A stretch of 64,000 bases of DNA from Pseudoalteromonas rubra (lineage in GTDB: Bacteria > Pseudomonadota > Gammaproteobacteria > Enterobacterales > Alteromonadaceae), in the NCBI RefSeq assembly GCF_000967655.1, contig NZ_JXYA01000047.1, positions 62,001 through 126,000 on the forward strand, in the 5' to 3' direction. The position numbers and the translations under genes were made by a program. Below, one piece after another: positions 17,830 through 27,028 of this stretch (positions within the stretch are counted from its first letter, which is position 1; each line of letters begins with the position of its first letter). Under the pieces are notes generated by a model. It was given only the letters and a program-made list of their open reading frames with translations. It was not told where the DNA came from and did not search any database.

Positions 17830-18141
17830 CTTCACTCCTTAATTTGTTATATCATAGCAACAACAAGGTGACCCGGACGATTTACATGGGTTCATTACAA
17901 CACCTAAATAGCACATAACTCATCATTACCATATTAGAAACAAACACCCTAGCGAACAATGCCAAGGGGTTCAAGCAGGCCAGATGAGAGAAAAGACAAT
18001 TACTGACTTCACTGATACGTGATTTTTGGCAACGAGAGCTTGTTGCTAAAGCGCTTGAGCCCTGTTCAAGTTACAGGCAGAGAAACGAGCTGCGCAATGA
18101 GTTATCCAGCCATCGCGTTCTGCGCTTTCCCGCCCGTTACA
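17830..18141. other. Intergenic region without a recognised gene
   Basis: This interval lies between same-strand genes. It holds short hairpin-forming segments such as GCAAC/GTTGC near 18030-18050 and CTTGA/TCAAG near 18054-18070, possibly terminating the lipase operon. Nothing else is seen. Confidence 0.3.
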
Positions 18142-19191
18142 CTACTGCTTGCCTAATTGCTTCAAAAACGCCAGTTTCTGTTGCTCTTGTGCACTGGGTG
18201 TATAGGGCTGCCTTTGCAGATCTGACAAATCCACGCTCTCCAGCGAATACGTATCCACTTGGCTGCGGCCAAAACGCGCTTTTTCCTGCGGCGAGCCAGA
18301 CATGCGCTCCACCACAAAGGTGGTCAGTTTTAATCCTGTTGCCTGCTCTGGTAACACGCTTTGGTGAATTTTAAGTGGCAGAGTCTGCACACCTTCACTT
18401 AAACGTTTTCTGGCAACCGCATGCGACAAGGGCTGATCGCCTGCAAACAAATTTGCCCTGATCCGATAAATACCGGCTTCGTGCACCTTCAGTCTGGCGT
18501 CAACCAGCAGATCGCTCCCCTGCACGCGCGCCTGCTCAAGATTCAGCAGCTCAGCACTGGGCTGCATATACTGAACCTGCGCCACCAACGGGATTTCATC
18601 TCCTCTGACATGCGCGCGAACAGTCAGTTGCAATTCCCGGGGAAAGTCTTTCTTTGCGGATATGCTGGCAAAATAGCGACCTTCTTGCTCTATCAGGCTT
18701 TGGGCAGTCAGCACTTTGTTGCTCTCAACTTCGCTGACAGATACGCTGGCACCATAAATATCACTCCCAGTCAGTACTATCTCTATCGGCTCTGGATAAA
18801 CAAAACGATACTGACTGACTTTGAGCGTCAATACCTCCTCAATGTTCTGCGTGGGAATGGTGACTGGATAAAAATGATTGGGCGTCAGCCTGTCGGCATC
18901 AGCCAGTGTAAGCGGCTGGGAGTAAGGCGCATATTGAAGCTGCTGTGCATACAAATCAGCGACTTGCGCTGCCGCCTCCGTCATGGCAACGGGCATATGA
19001 CGCTCTCGCTGTGGGTCCGGTTTGGTCTGAGCCGCGATGATTGCAGCCTTTTGTACTGGTTTGTGAAATTCTGCGGGCACTTGCGACTTGGCCTGAGCAC
19101 CAGGCTGAATGGGCTCAGCGTCATCGCTGAGCCACCAGTAACCAAGCCCGATTGCCACACACATCAGAATAATGAACATTCGGGGCTTCAT
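18142..19191 (-). CDS. Membrane-anchored periplasmic partner of the adjacent lipase, unknown family
   Basis: The 349-residue protein has one N-terminal TM helix (MFIILMCVAIGLGYWWL). A Pro/Gln/Lys-rich spacer runs to about residue 65, and a beta-rich periplasmic part follows with two possible immunoglobulin-like segments. It starts 11 bases after the lipase stop. The layout (lipase gene, then a ~340-residue single-TM protein with a flexible linker) copies the lipase/lipase-specific foldase arrangement. However, I see no foldase signature, and the fold looks beta-rich rather than helical. A foldase-like, inhibitor or localisation role is inference. Conserved-domain identity is unknown. Confidence 0.6.
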   Translation of the reverse strand: MKPRMFIILMCVAIGLGYWWLSDDAEPIQPGAQAKSQVPAEFHKPVQKAAIIAAQTKPDPQRERHMPVAMTEAAAQVADLYAQQLQYAPYSQPLTLADADRLTPNHFYPVTIPTQNIEEVLTLKVSQYRFVYPEPIEIVLTGSDIYGASVSVSEVESNKVLTAQSLIEQEGRYFASISAKKDFPRELQLTVRAHVRGDEIPLVAQVQYMQPSAELLNLEQARVQGSDLLVDARLKVHEAGIYRIRANLFAGDQPLSHAVARKRLSEGVQTLPLKIHQSVLPEQATGLKLTTFVVERMSGSPQEKARFGRSQVDTYSLESVDLSDLQRQPYTPSAQEQQKLAFLKQLGKQ

Positions 19192-19202
19192 ACCTGTCTC
19201 TC

Positions 19203-20264
19203 CTATGGCATAGCATTAAGCATCAGGCGAGACAGGCTGTTATTTGCTGAGTTTTCAACATAACGATAGGTGCTTTTCCAGAACCAGGCACCTGTTTCTT
19301 CATTATAGGTGTTGAAGTTTACGACCTTGCCATCAAGCAGCTGTCTGCTGGTCAGAGCCGCAGTCACTTTGCCTTCTGCACGGTCGTTGATCACAGAGAA
19401 GTGATCGTATTTATCACTCATCAGCATAGGGTAGTGATGTGGCATAAACCCGCTTACGGCATCGCTCTGAGAGGCTAACTTGCCGCTGGTTGCGATACTG
19501 GCACTACAGCTGCCAAAGTTATCGGCACGGCTCGCGCCACACGCCGAGTGGGTTGCAACAACACTGTCGTCGGTGCCTTTAAGGAAAAGTTTGGTTGCAC
19601 CCAAAAACAGTGTGCCATCGGCAACAAAACGCAGCCTGGGCGTTCTTGCTTCTGGTAACGCCGCGATTTGTCTGGCGTTGTTCACTTTCAGATCGTTAAG
19701 GACCCCCAAGCGGCCTTCAACGGAGCCGCCCAGCCAGGCCGTAATAGCGGCCTCTAGCAATGGGTTCAGGCCCGCTGTGCCTTGCGCCACACTGACGGCC
19801 AAATCAGCCAGCTCACTGCCACCACCGGCACCGGCGATATCAAACGTGGCGACAATATTCAGCGGTGTCATGCCGGCATTTTCAAGCCAGTTTGCCTGAT
19901 TGTCTAACAGATAACGAGCAACCAAATCGCCCGTAGAGTGAGTCACTAAAATACAACCCGGCTGACAAGTGCCCTGCTGTGACATTTGCTTTAGCTTAGG
20001 CCATACATAATCGCTGGCAATCTTGCCTTCAATGCGCTCCAGCGCCGGCCAGTCAATGCGAACATCCGCATGCTGCGCCCAAAACTCAGACCAGTAAGAC
20101 GCGCCATCGGCGGGTACATCAATGGGGTAACCAGACGTAATCTGGCTGGTCTGAAGACCGTGAATAAGAACAACTTTATAACCACTTGCAAACGTATTAA
20201 ATGCCACCGAACTTAGCAGGAAGAGCCAAGACAGACGCAGAAAGTATTTGATTTTGTGCTGCAT
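19203..20264 (-). CDS. Secreted alpha/beta-hydrolase lipase/esterase
   Basis: The 353-residue protein has a signal peptide ending FASG, the oxyanion strand VVLIHGLQTS (about 31-40) and the nucleophile elbow VTHSTGDLVARYLL with Ser110. The elbow is T-H-S-T-G instead of the usual G-H-S-x-G. A central region (FVADGTLFLG) and the late PHHYPMLMSDKYDHFSVIND segment supply candidate Asp and His residues. Two cysteine pairs (Cys100/Cys104 and a later CGAS...GSCS pair) could form disulfides. It should hydrolyse esters outside the cytoplasm. It is the first gene of a two-gene operon with the membrane-anchored partner. Confidence 0.8.
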   Translation of the reverse strand: MQHKIKYFLRLSWLFLLSSVAFNTFASGYKVVLIHGLQTSQITSGYPIDVPADGASYWSEFWAQHADVRIDWPALERIEGKIASDYVWPKLKQMSQQGTCQPGCILVTHSTGDLVARYLLDNQANWLENAGMTPLNIVATFDIAGAGGGSELADLAVSVAQGTAGLNPLLEAAITAWLGGSVEGRLGVLNDLKVNNARQIAALPEARTPRLRFVADGTLFLGATKLFLKGTDDSVVATHSACGASRADNFGSCSASIATSGKLASQSDAVSGFMPHHYPMLMSDKYDHFSVINDRAEGKVTAALTSRQLLDGKVVNFNTYNEETGAWFWKSTYRYVENSANNSLSRLMLNAMP

Positions 20265-20575
20265 AATTTCCTCTTTATCCTATTAATATCATTGTGTTCT
20301 GTGACCAGTCTTCAGATTTATGCCACCGTGCAATATTGCTATACCTGGGACGTTCCCTTAGGTATCACTGTGCAAAAACAGCACTCATCTGACGTCTGAC
20401 CTTTTAGTTAAAGCGAATAATAAGCTAATGAGTATATGATCAAAAATCAACCACAAAGAGAATTTAAATTAAACTTTTATTAACGTTTGTAATTTGGGTA
20501 ATAGGAATTATGAAGAAATTTTGAGGCAGGGCTGGTAGCGAAGTTTTCAGACAGAGCAATGGCAATTGCCGACGG
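20265..20575. other. Intergenic region, no gene recognised
   Basis: This 311-base region lies upstream of the lipase operon and downstream of the diguanylate cyclase gene. It is AT-rich near 20440-20510 and probably carries the lipase promoter. No clear terminator or RNA gene is seen. Confidence 0.3.
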
Positions 20576-21619
20576 TTAGCCGGCAACTTCAACCCTGTCC
20601 CGGCCATGAGATTTGGCCAGATACAAGGCTCTGTCAGCCAGCTCAACCAAGCTTTGCCAGGGGGCACCGTCTTTGTATAACGCTATCCCAAAGCTGGCTG
20701 TGATCTGCCTGATAGGCTCACCGGTTTTTTTATCTTTAACCGAAAGCTTGCGAATATCCTGACGAACCATATTGGCAAAACTGACCGCTTCACTGACACT
20801 GCTCAGTGACAAAGTCAGGCAAAATTCTTCACCGCCATAGCGATAGGCATCGCCGCGACCTTGGGCATGATGTGCCAGTTTTTCAGCCACCTTGCGAAGA
20901 ATATCATCACCTTTTTGGTGACCAAAATCGTCGTTAAAGCGCTTAAAATGATCGATATCAACAAATATCAACACCTTCTGCTTACTCCGCGGGTGAACGC
21001 AGAAGCTCACAATGTCCTCATCGAACTTACCGCGATTTAACAGCCCCGTGAGTTTATCGGTATTCGCTTCTCGCTGTGAGGCAAACAGTGCTTCTTTGAG
21101 TAGCTTGATTTCGTCATAAGCGACTTCCAACTTATTTTGAAAGCCCAATGCATTTTGCTGCATGGCGACGGCTTCGCGGGTTAGCCGGGACACGTATTCC
21201 AGTACTTCATCGTAGGCACGCGGATCTTGCTCCGAGCCCCGCTTTTTCAGGTTATGCAATCCATAATGGCACTCTGACAGAAAAGCCGAAAAGTCCTGTG
21301 AGGATTCCAGGGTTTCACAAATACCATTTTGGACTTGATCTATGGCGCCCTGGAAAGAATGAGAAATTTCATGAAACAAGGCCAAATCTTGCTGAGAAAG
21401 GTACTTGTCAAATAACTCTCTGGCCAGATGTGGTGGACAACTTTGATAGCGGGCCAAAATCTGATCAAACTCAACATTCAGTTCGGGCTGCGACCCCACT
21501 ACATAACAATAACAAATTGAATAATTCAGTGGTGTCAGTGGGATCCGATTACGGATCATAATGGGGAGCGCCTGTTTAAGGTAGTGCGCAGACTGAGTCA
21601 GTGTTGTATCAAATTCCAT
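20576..21619 (-). CDS. GGDEF-domain diguanylate cyclase, soluble
   Basis: The 347-residue protein has an N-terminal helical region of about 170 residues with no TM segment and no recognised sensory domain, then a GGDEF domain. Motifs are DKLTGLLNRGKFDE, FVDIDHFKRFNDDFGHQKGDDIL and the active site YGGEEF; ITASFGIA and ADRALYLAKSHGRDRV complete it. It should make cyclic di-GMP from two GTP. The stretch before YGGEEF is RGDAYR, one residue short of the canonical RxxD inhibitory spacing, so product feedback through an I-site is probably absent. The gene is monocistronic. Confidence 0.9.
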   Translation of the reverse strand: MEFDTTLTQSAHYLKQALPIMIRNRIPLTPLNYSICYCYVVGSQPELNVEFDQILARYQSCPPHLARELFDKYLSQQDLALFHEISHSFQGAIDQVQNGICETLESSQDFSAFLSECHYGLHNLKKRGSEQDPRAYDEVLEYVSRLTREAVAMQQNALGFQNKLEVAYDEIKLLKEALFASQREANTDKLTGLLNRGKFDEDIVSFCVHPRSKQKVLIFVDIDHFKRFNDDFGHQKGDDILRKVAEKLAHHAQGRGDAYRYGGEEFCLTLSLSSVSEAVSFANMVRQDIRKLSVKDKKTGEPIRQITASFGIALYKDGAPWQSLVELADRALYLAKSHGRDRVEVAG

Positions 21620-21901
21620 AAAGGTCCATCAAGTCACATTGTCTGGTGGCAATGTTTTATTGTTTATTTATTGTTCTACTTTTGGAGCCAAACGTGTGCA
21701 ATACTAAATAATTAGAAAAAATTAATCAATCATATCGTGTCATTTACAAATAAATTCACTTTGCTATCTATGGGACATAAAAAATTCCTCCCCAGACAGT
21801 TTTAAAATAATTTATTCAAACCATTGATAAAATTAAAAAAGCTTAGAGTCTCTCCTTTTTCAGGCCATCTTAATTATTGCTTATTACCATACAATGACGT
21901 T

Positions 21902-22558
21902 TTACTTACTCAGTGCCAGACGTGCTGATAACGCAATAAACAAGGTGCCCAGCACACCGTCAAGATGAACCGCCCAACGTTTAATTCCTTTAAAGCGTGT
22001 TGCTATGGTTTTCGCCAGATTGCTAAACGCAGCGGCAAACAATAGATTAACGACAAATGCAAACACACTGAGCATCAATCCAAGCGTGATTAATTGCGTA
22101 CTCAGATCATGATCCGCAGTGGTAAACTGAGGTAAAAACAAGCTGAAGAACAACAGCGCTTTGGGGTTAAGTAAATTATTAAGACACCCTCGCTTTATCA
22201 ACTCAGCGCCTTTAAGGCCCATGTCGGCCAAATCTGTTTTATCCTGAGAAGGGGTCATACTGCGATGTTTGTACCAATGCAGTAACATTTTCACCCCCAG
22301 ATAAGCCAGATAGACAGCACCAATTAACTTAACTGCCAACGCAACCAGGGGCATGGTTTGCATTATCTGGCCGAGGCCAAAAGCCACCAATGCCGTTTGT
22401 ACAAAGCCTGCAAGCAGGATCCCCAACGCAATATATGCCCCAGCCCGAAATCCTTTCGTTGCACAGTAACTGGATAACAGCAAAAGATCGGGGCCGGGGC
22501 TTATCACCAAAAAGAAGATGGTCGTGAAAAACAGAGGTAATAAGGTGACATCTATCAT
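21902..22558 (-). CDS. LysE/RhtB-family amino-acid exporter
   Basis: The 218-residue protein has six hydrophobic segments and the RhtB-type opening FFLVISPGPDLLLLSSYCATKGFRAG, with the conserved SPGPD motif. It continues with AVYLAYLGVKML, and a middle RGCLNNLLNPKALLFFSLFLPQF segment carries the family NPKA motif. It should export amino acids or homoserine-lactone-like compounds across the inner membrane. It lies 76 bases downstream of an XRE-type regulator on the same strand, which may control it. Confidence 0.9.
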   Translation of the reverse strand: MIDVTLLPLFFTTIFFLVISPGPDLLLLSSYCATKGFRAGAYIALGILLAGFVQTALVAFGLGQIMQTMPLVALAVKLIGAVYLAYLGVKMLLHWYKHRSMTPSQDKTDLADMGLKGAELIKRGCLNNLLNPKALLFFSLFLPQFTTADHDLSTQLITLGLMLSVFAFVVNLLFAAAFSNLAKTIATRFKGIKRWAVHLDGVLGTLFIALSARLALSK

Positions 22559-22634
22559 GCTATCCCGGGGCCCGAAGCCATTTTAAGATATAAGTTATGA
22601 TTTAAAGTGTACCCATTTAAGTACATAAAATAAA

Positions 22635-23414
22635 TCATGGTTGCGAGGTTTTTGCGCTTTGTTCAGTTGCTTCTGCCCTGTCTTCGCGCCTGAGATCGTT
22701 AAACAGCCCCAGCTGCCAGGGACGCATGGCCAGAAACAGGCCAACACTCTGGCGCTTATTCAGCGGCAAACGGGCGTCCTGCTGATTAAGCTGAGCAACC
22801 TCTTTAGTGAGCTGCTCCAGACGACGTCGCACCACACTGATGGTTGCTTCACTATAGCTGCCGCGTAAATAAAACCGAAAGCTATCCTCACGGTTAAAAT
22901 CTCCCTGTAAAAACTTGGTCAACACCTGCTGTTCAATAAAGCGCTCTAGCGGACCGCCGGGGATCCAGCGAAAATCCTGCGCAACCAGCGATTTATAGCG
23001 ATTATTGGGCAACAGCTGGATCATATTCAGGCTATCTAACCGTGCCAGTAGACGAATGCAATCGAGCGCATCAATTTGATACTGAGAGACAATGTCTTCA
23101 AATTGCCAACCATCACGTACGCACACGGCCACCAAAAACAGTTTAGGGTTTTCCATCAACTCCTGCTCCTGATCCTGGGTGAGCTGGCTCACCAGCGACT
23201 GCTTTTGCTCACCGAGCTCGAACAAATCGGCCAAAGACAACTGCATCAGGTCGCAGATCTGCTCGAGTCGTTGCAGGCTGAACTGCTCGGTGGCAAACAC
23301 ACGTTTAATATTAGCCTCGCTCATATCCAGCGCACTGGCGACCTCTTTATAAGTCAGTTTGTGCTGCTTCAGCAGCTGTTTAAGTGTTGAAGTAATTAAT
23401 GGGATCTGGCTCAA
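22635..23414 (-). CDS. XRE-family regulator with a C-terminal effector-like domain
   Basis: The 259-residue protein has an N-terminal HTH_3 domain: LTYKEVASALDMSEANIKRVFA, where VASALDMSEANIKRVF is the helix-turn-helix, ending LSLADLFEL. A ~180-residue C-terminal region follows, with a winged-helix-like segment (CIRLLARLDSLNMIQLLPNNRYK) and RRRLEQLTKEV. I do not recognise the C-terminal domain; it may sense a ligand. The gene is divergent from a three-gene secreted/membrane operon (starts 134 bases apart) and precedes lysE, so it could regulate either. Confidence 0.8.
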   Translation of the reverse strand: MSQIPLITSTLKQLLKQHKLTYKEVASALDMSEANIKRVFATEQFSLQRLEQICDLMQLSLADLFELGEQKQSLVSQLTQDQEQELMENPKLFLVAVCVRDGWQFEDIVSQYQIDALDCIRLLARLDSLNMIQLLPNNRYKSLVAQDFRWIPGGPLERFIEQQVLTKFLQGDFNREDSFRFYLRGSYSEATISVVRRRLEQLTKEVAQLNQQDARLPLNKRQSVGLFLAMRPWQLGLFNDLRREDRAEATEQSAKTSQP

Positions 23415-23547
23415 AGTATTATATTCCTATACTTACAGTCTCTAATTACTATACATCTTAAATTTTAGTATACAAATATAATCCCTGCGCTAAATTGGAA
23501 AACAAGTCAACGCAAGCCAGATGGTTTGCATACCAGGAGGGAAAGAC

Positions 23548-23898
23548 ATGACTCACTTACTTCGTTCAGTTTTGTGTACCGCACTATTAGGCATGGTCTG
23601 TACGCAGGCAATGGCCAATGACAGCCATGCATCACAGGCCAGCCATCATGGTAGTCAGGCCAGTAAGTACAGCGCACTTAGCGTAGGTGAAAGCGCCGTT
23701 GAAGGCGCAAAAGTGTCTATGATTGCAGTTGCTATCCCCGTTGCAGTAGTCGGGTTCGGTGCAATTTCAGTAGGTATGGCCAGTACCAAGGTCGCCGCAG
23801 ACCTATCTGACGCCGCCAGCCCAAAACCTTTGCCTATTTGTGACGATGTATTAATTGCAGGACCTGCACCGGCGCAGGCGCTTAACGAGGAGCTGTAA
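23548..23898 (+). CDS. Small secreted/membrane protein of the DUF2145 gene cluster
   Basis: The 116-residue protein starts at ATG 23548, preceded by an excellent AGGAGGG. A longer frame from 23521 lacks any such site. It has a signal peptide ending AMAN, a His/Ser-rich stretch (SHASQASHHGSQASKY), a hydrophobic segment (MIAVAIPVAVVGFGAISVG) that could span the membrane, and a short tail with CDDVLIAGPAPAQ. No family is recognised. It is the first gene of an operon with the DUF2145 and YiaA-like genes and is divergent from an XRE regulator. Confidence 0.7.
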   Translation: MTHLLRSVLCTALLGMVCTQAMANDSHASQASHHGSQASKYSALSVGESAVEGAKVSMIAVAIPVAVVGFGAISVGMASTKVAADLSDAASPKPLPICDDVLIAGPAPAQALNEEL

Positions 23899-23900
23899 CA

Positions 23901-24710
23901 ATGAAATGGATACAAGGACTGTGTATGGCCGCAGCAATATGTGCCAGCACACACATTTTTGCAGGTAGCCAGAATGGTGGCGAAGCTCGCTTTGAAGCAA
24001 ACCAGATTGCTCAGTTTGCCAAACAGGTCGAGCGTTATGCCGCAGCCCAGGGCGCACACGTGTTTATTATTGGCCGGGTTGGTCGAGCACTGGAAGACTT
24101 GCCTAAGGGCATCGAATTTACCCATGTCGCACTGGCGGTGTATTCCGAACTCACAACCACCGATGGCGAGAAGAAACAAGGTTATGCCATTCACAATTTA
24201 TATCAGCTGAGCGACGACCCCGGCACGAGTCAGCTAATTGTGGATTACCCGGCGGACTTTTTCTGGTCAGTACATGACCTTAAAGCGGCCATAGCGATAC
24301 CCAACCGGGCATTGCAACAAAAGCTGCTAAACGCCATTGCACAGGGGGTGCCAGAAAAGGTCCACAATCCGCGCTACTCGGTGGTGGCTAACCCCTTTAA
24401 TAACCAAAAACAGAACTGCACCGAGCATACGCTGAATGTGATCAATGCAGCTTTATATAACACCACGGACATGGCACAGCTCAAAGTGAATACGCGGGCC
24501 TATTTTAAGCCGCAAATACTCAATGTCAGCCGCTTTAAACTGGCGCTGGGCGCGTTCTTTAACGACGGCATCGACAGTAGCGACCACCAGGGTAAGGTCA
24601 AAACTACGACCTTCCGCGCTATCGCCCAATACCTGAACGACAATCAGTTGCTGGCGCACAGCACCGTGCTGACACCGGATGGACCGGTTGATTTGAAATA
24701 CCCGCTTTAG
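23901..24710 (+). CDS. Secreted DUF2145-family protein
   Basis: The 269-residue protein has a signal peptide ending IFAG, then ARFEANQIAQFAKQVERYAAAQGAHVFIIGRVG and EFTHVALAVYS. A later NCTEHTLNVINAALY stretch carries Cys and His. The H-V-A plus N-C-x-E-x combination resembles an NlpC/P60-like or papain-like arrangement: His in FTHVAL, Cys in NCTEHT. The sequence fits the uncharacterised DUF2145 family, recognised by eye only. It starts 2 bases after the previous stop and is followed by a YiaA-like gene. Enzymatic activity on peptides or cell wall is possible but unproven. Confidence 0.7.
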   Translation: MKWIQGLCMAAAICASTHIFAGSQNGGEARFEANQIAQFAKQVERYAAAQGAHVFIIGRVGRALEDLPKGIEFTHVALAVYSELTTTDGEKKQGYAIHNLYQLSDDPGTSQLIVDYPADFFWSVHDLKAAIAIPNRALQQKLLNAIAQGVPEKVHNPRYSVVANPFNNQKQNCTEHTLNVINAALYNTTDMAQLKVNTRAYFKPQILNVSRFKLALGAFFNDGIDSSDHQGKVKTTTFRAIAQYLNDNQLLAHSTVLTPDGPVDLKYPL

Positions 24711-24721
24711 GAGAACAGATT

Positions 24722-25168
24722 ATGACGCATTCAACCGCTTATGCACCAAGTAAAGCATTTCGATTGGCCTCGATAGCAGTCCTGCTGATTGGCATTGCCT
24801 GTTACCTGGTTGGCCTGTTCAATGCACAAATGGCCTTAAATGAAAAAGGCTATTACCTGATTGCCCTGCTGTATGGCCTGTTTTCTGCCGTATCACTACA
24901 AAAGTGTATTCGTGACCGGCAGGAGCAAATCCCGACCTCAAATATCTATTATTTACTGAGCCTGGTCTCCACCGTGCTGGCCATCGTCTTACTGGTATTT
25001 GCCCTGTGGCGCGCCGAGTTACTGCTCAGTGAAAAGGGCTTTTATGGTATCGCGTACCTAATGAGCCTGTATGCTGCGATAGCAGTTCAGAAGAACGTCC
25101 GAGATGGTCAGGGATTAGTGACAGACACTCCTGCACCAACCGCTAACAACACGGAAGGTGAGGAGTAA
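24722..25168 (+). CDS. YiaA/YiaB-type inner-membrane protein with two tandem two-helix units
   Basis: The 148-residue protein contains two copies of the YiaAB two-helix unit. The first includes LIGIACYLVGLFNAQMALNEKGYYLIALLYGLFSAVSLQKCIRD. The second includes FALWRAELLLSEKGFYGIAYLMSLYAAIAVQKNVRD. The shared L-x-EKG-[YF]-Y/G and QK-x-[IV]-RD motifs are diagnostic. Four TM helices result. Function of the family is unknown. It has a good AGGAGA ribosome-binding site 7 bases upstream of its start and is the third gene of the DUF2145 operon, which ends at a hairpin just downstream. Confidence 0.85.
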   Translation: MTHSTAYAPSKAFRLASIAVLLIGIACYLVGLFNAQMALNEKGYYLIALLYGLFSAVSLQKCIRDRQEQIPTSNIYYLLSLVSTVLAIVLLVFALWRAELLLSEKGFYGIAYLMSLYAAIAVQKNVRDGQGLVTDTPAPTANNTEGEE

Positions 25169-25179
25169 GCTGAGATTAT

Positions 25180-25200
25180 AAGGCCGCACTGGGCGGCCTT
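25180..25200 (+). terminator. Terminator of the DUF2145 operon
   Basis: AAGGCCGC (25180-25187) and GCGGCCTT (25193-25200) form a perfect 8-bp stem with a 5-base loop, 11 bases after the stop. The downstream tract is A-rich rather than T-rich. Confidence 0.55.
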
Positions 25201-25324
25201 AAAAGAGTGACGCATGCAGATCTGGTTGAGTGCCATATAAAGCCACTTTTCCCATTCTTTACTTGCATTTAAGTGCTGTTAAGTTTAAATGACAGGCACA
25301 AGGATCTGATATTGAGAGACATCT

Positions 25325-27028
25325 ATGGGAAATTTACTGAGCGCACGCCAATTATTACTCGCAGCTCTGTTGCAGAGCTTTTTACTGATCATCCTGCATC
25401 AGTCTGTTGAATTCGAATTCTGGCCGGCGCAGTCACCACACTGGCTGTTTGCGGCATACTCCTTAGTCGTATTTCTACCCTCAACACTCATTTATTCAAG
25501 TTTTACTCAGCTCAAGCGTGCTTTTTACACTCAGCTCGGCATGTATGCACTGCTGTTCACGCTGTGCGGCTATTACATTGGCAGCCAGCTGTTACCCGAG
25601 CGCGCACCTTTGCCCTCGCAAGCCTGGCCTTACCCACTTATTATCTTCCTGGCCTCGGTGCTGCTCGTTCCCTGGATAACCCAAAACGCTAAAGAAAACT
25701 GGCTGCCCGACTACGACACCTTAAGCCGCGCCATGGGGCGTTTTTTGCTAGTCTTTGCAGCGGCGCAGTTATTCACTCTGTCGGTGCTGATGTTGTTGAT
25801 GCTCTGGGCCGGATTGTTTGAGGTTATTGAGATCAGCTTTTTTACCGAGCTGTTTTCAGAACCCTGGTTTTACTACCCGGCCATCACATTAAGCCAGGCC
25901 ATTGGGGTGATCCAGGCCCGTAGTCGCAGTAACCTGGCCAGTCAGCTGTTCGCCATTTGCCGTAACTTTGCCACCTTATTGTTGCCCGTGCTGGTTGCCG
26001 TGGCCTTGCTGTTTATCATCGCGGTGTCATTTAGCGAGCTGGAAACCCTATGGAAAAATGGTGGCAGTGCGCTTATCTTTGTGCTGGTCGGCGCCATAGT
26101 GTTGTGCCTGAATTTGGCTAAAGACGCACTGGCACAGCGCCTGTGGTATCGGCGCTTTATCGCGCTGGGACTGGTTCTGCTGCCCTGCTACCTGGCGCTC
26201 AGTGGTTGGGGGTTACAGCTCAGAATTGAGCAGTATGGGCTAAGTCTTGCTCGTCTGTGGGCGGTACTTATCGCGCTTATCAGCATGGCGATTTGCTTAG
26301 GCTATGTCTGGCAACTAATTGCGTATAAAGCCAGCTGGCACACCCGGCTGAGCACGATTAACCGCCCGGTGACTTTATCTTTGCTTGCACTGTTGATAGC
26401 GACCCAAACACCTTTGCTGGACTTTCGAGGCTTGAGTGTTGCCTCTCAGATAGAACGCCTAAAAACGGGCATCACTCAGCCTGCTGATTTCGACCCTCGC
26501 TATCTGGCGAACGAGCTCGGTAAGCAAGGGCTGCAAGCACTTGAGGCACTGCAGCAGGAAGTCAGCGACGGGCAACTAAAACGCCGGATCGACACCGCAC
26601 TGGCTCTGGAAACGCAGCCCCTGACCTCGCAAACCCTGCTGGCACTCATCGAAATGTCTGAGGATGAAAAGCAGGCCTTGCCCCAAGCATTACAAAACGC
26701 ACTGGAAAATTTTGCCAGGCACAATACACATTTGTTTGATGACGCTACGGAATTGCTACTTAAACCCATTCAGCTGGATAACACACCTGAACCTGAGTAT
26801 TTGTTTGTCGCCAGTACTCAACAAAGAGTCGAGCTACGGGTTTTTTATCTCGGTGTGATCGATGGCAAACTGGGCTGGCAAAGTGGCTATATGGAACAAA
26901 AAATATACGACAGGCAATCACAGGATCTGCTTGATGCACTCAGATCAGACAACTTTGAGCTGGCCGAGCCAAGATTTAAGGAGCTCAAAGTGGGTGGGCA
27001 ACGCTATCAACTGAACAGCCCGTTTTAA
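25325..27028 (+). CDS. DUF4153-type polytopic membrane protein
   Basis: The 567-residue protein has about 11 hydrophobic helices in residues 1-380, followed by a ~185-residue soluble, helical and charged C-terminal part. The arrangement and central segments such as VLVPWITQNAKENWLPDYDTLSRAMGRF fit DUF4153 proteins, whose function is unknown. It is monocistronic and converges on a GNAT gene with which it shares 4 bases; a hairpin spans both stop codons. Confidence 0.7.
   Translation: MGNLLSARQLLLAALLQSFLLIILHQSVEFEFWPAQSPHWLFAAYSLVVFLPSTLIYSSFTQLKRAFYTQLGMYALLFTLCGYYIGSQLLPERAPLPSQAWPYPLIIFLASVLLVPWITQNAKENWLPDYDTLSRAMGRFLLVFAAAQLFTLSVLMLLMLWAGLFEVIEISFFTELFSEPWFYYPAITLSQAIGVIQARSRSNLASQLFAICRNFATLLLPVLVAVALLFIIAVSFSELETLWKNGGSALIFVLVGAIVLCLNLAKDALAQRLWYRRFIALGLVLLPCYLALSGWGLQLRIEQYGLSLARLWAVLIALISMAICLGYVWQLIAYKASWHTRLSTINRPVTLSLLALLIATQTPLLDFRGLSVASQIERLKTGITQPADFDPRYLANELGKQGLQALEALQQEVSDGQLKRRIDTALALETQPLTSQTLLALIEMSEDEKQALPQALQNALENFARHNTHLFDDATELLLKPIQLDNTPEPEYLFVASTQQRVELRVFYLGVIDGKLGWQSGYMEQKIYDRQSQDLLDALRSDNFELAEPRFKELKVGGQRYQLNSPF

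Noticed and set aside
23655-24194. 180-codon antisense frame across the small secreted and DUF2145 genes
   Set aside because: It is the complement of two genes with signal peptides and good ribosome-binding sites; its own protein looks like low-quality random sequence.
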